This document shows positions 6,735 through 6,851 of a stretch of 6,851 nucleotides of DNA, piece by piece; position 1 is the first letter of the stretch; each line of letters begins with the position of its first letter. This DNA comes from Clostridiales bacterium (GTDB taxonomy: Bacteria > Bacillota > Clostridia > Tissierellales > Dethiosulfatibacteraceae). Position numbers and translations under genes: made by a program. The DNA lies in the NCBI GenBank assembly GCA_003446975.1, contig DMAP01000387.1:1-6851 (forward strand). Direction: 5' to 3'. The notes beneath the pieces are model-generated. The model worked only from the letters and a program-made list of their open reading frames with translations. It was not told the origin of the DNA and made no database searches.

Positions 6735-6851
6735 CTATTTTATTAGAAATCCACCAATGTCCGCAATCAACGGTCCAAATACTAAGGCGACAATGGTCAT
6801 CAGTTTGATTAGAATGTTGATTGATGGTCCAGATGTATCCTTGAACGGATC
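6735..6851 (-). CDS. hppA: Membrane-bound ion-pumping pyrophosphatase, C-terminal end (partial)
   Basis: Only the last 38 codons and the TAG stop are in the window; the gene continues past the right edge. The translated end begins DPFKDTSGPSINILIKLM and continues into a final hydrophobic helix (MTIVALVFGPLIADIGGFLI). DPFKDTSGPS is the highly conserved acidic motif near the C-terminus of H+/Na+-translocating pyrophosphatases. Its Asp and Lys residues bind Mg-pyrophosphate at the membrane-cytoplasm face. The enzyme splits pyrophosphate and pumps H+ or Na+ across the membrane. The visible part cannot tell which ion is pumped or whether potassium is needed, because the deciding residues lie upstream. 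It is followed by its own terminator, so it is a separate transcription unit from the hydrolase-cvfB operon. Confidence 0.9.
   Translation of the reverse strand, partial: DPFKDTSGPSINILIKLMTIVALVFGPLIADIGGFLIK

Overview
The window is a compact stretch of a low-GC bacterial chromosome with every supported gene on the minus strand. The organism looks like an anaerobic Firmicute of class Clostridia. The reasons are AT-rich intergenic DNA, strong AGGAGG-type ribosome sites, a membrane pyrophosphatase (HppA), a CvfB/YitL-type S1 protein, and a membrane-anchored MurF-like ligase beside a Ddl whose motifs resemble clostridial Ddl relatives as I remember them. I cannot name a genus from this sequence.

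Reading in the direction of transcription (right to left): the window opens inside the last 38 codons of hppA (6735-6851), which ends at a clear intrinsic terminator (6701-6723). Immediately after its T-tract lies an extended -10 promoter (6670-6698), followed by five tightly packed genes: an alpha/beta hydrolase (5873-6637), a MurF-like Mur ligase with a five-helix membrane N-terminus (4240-5856), a D-Ala-D-Ala ligase-like ATP-grasp enzyme (3040-4209), RNase R (889-3018) and the S1-domain protein CvfB (69-896). Gaps are 16, 30 and 21 bases, then an 8-base overlap, so this is very probably one operon. No terminator is visible inside it or after cvfB. A near-perfect housekeeping promoter (37-65) starts right after the cvfB stop and should drive a gene beyond the left edge.

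The first half of the operon points to peptidoglycan precursor synthesis: Ddl makes a D-Ala dipeptide and a MurF-type ligase attaches a dipeptide to the stem peptide. The MurF-like protein lacks the usual UDP-MurNAc-peptide-binding N-terminal domain and carries membrane helices instead. The Ddl has an unusual C-terminal substrate motif and a longer omega loop. The pair may therefore be a specialised, membrane-localised version of this step rather than the housekeeping one. The second half encodes RNA-handling proteins: a processive 3'-5' exoribonuclease and an RNA-binding S1 protein. No mobile elements, CRISPR arrays, rRNA or tRNA genes were seen, and there is no gene-free stretch longer than about 100 bases.
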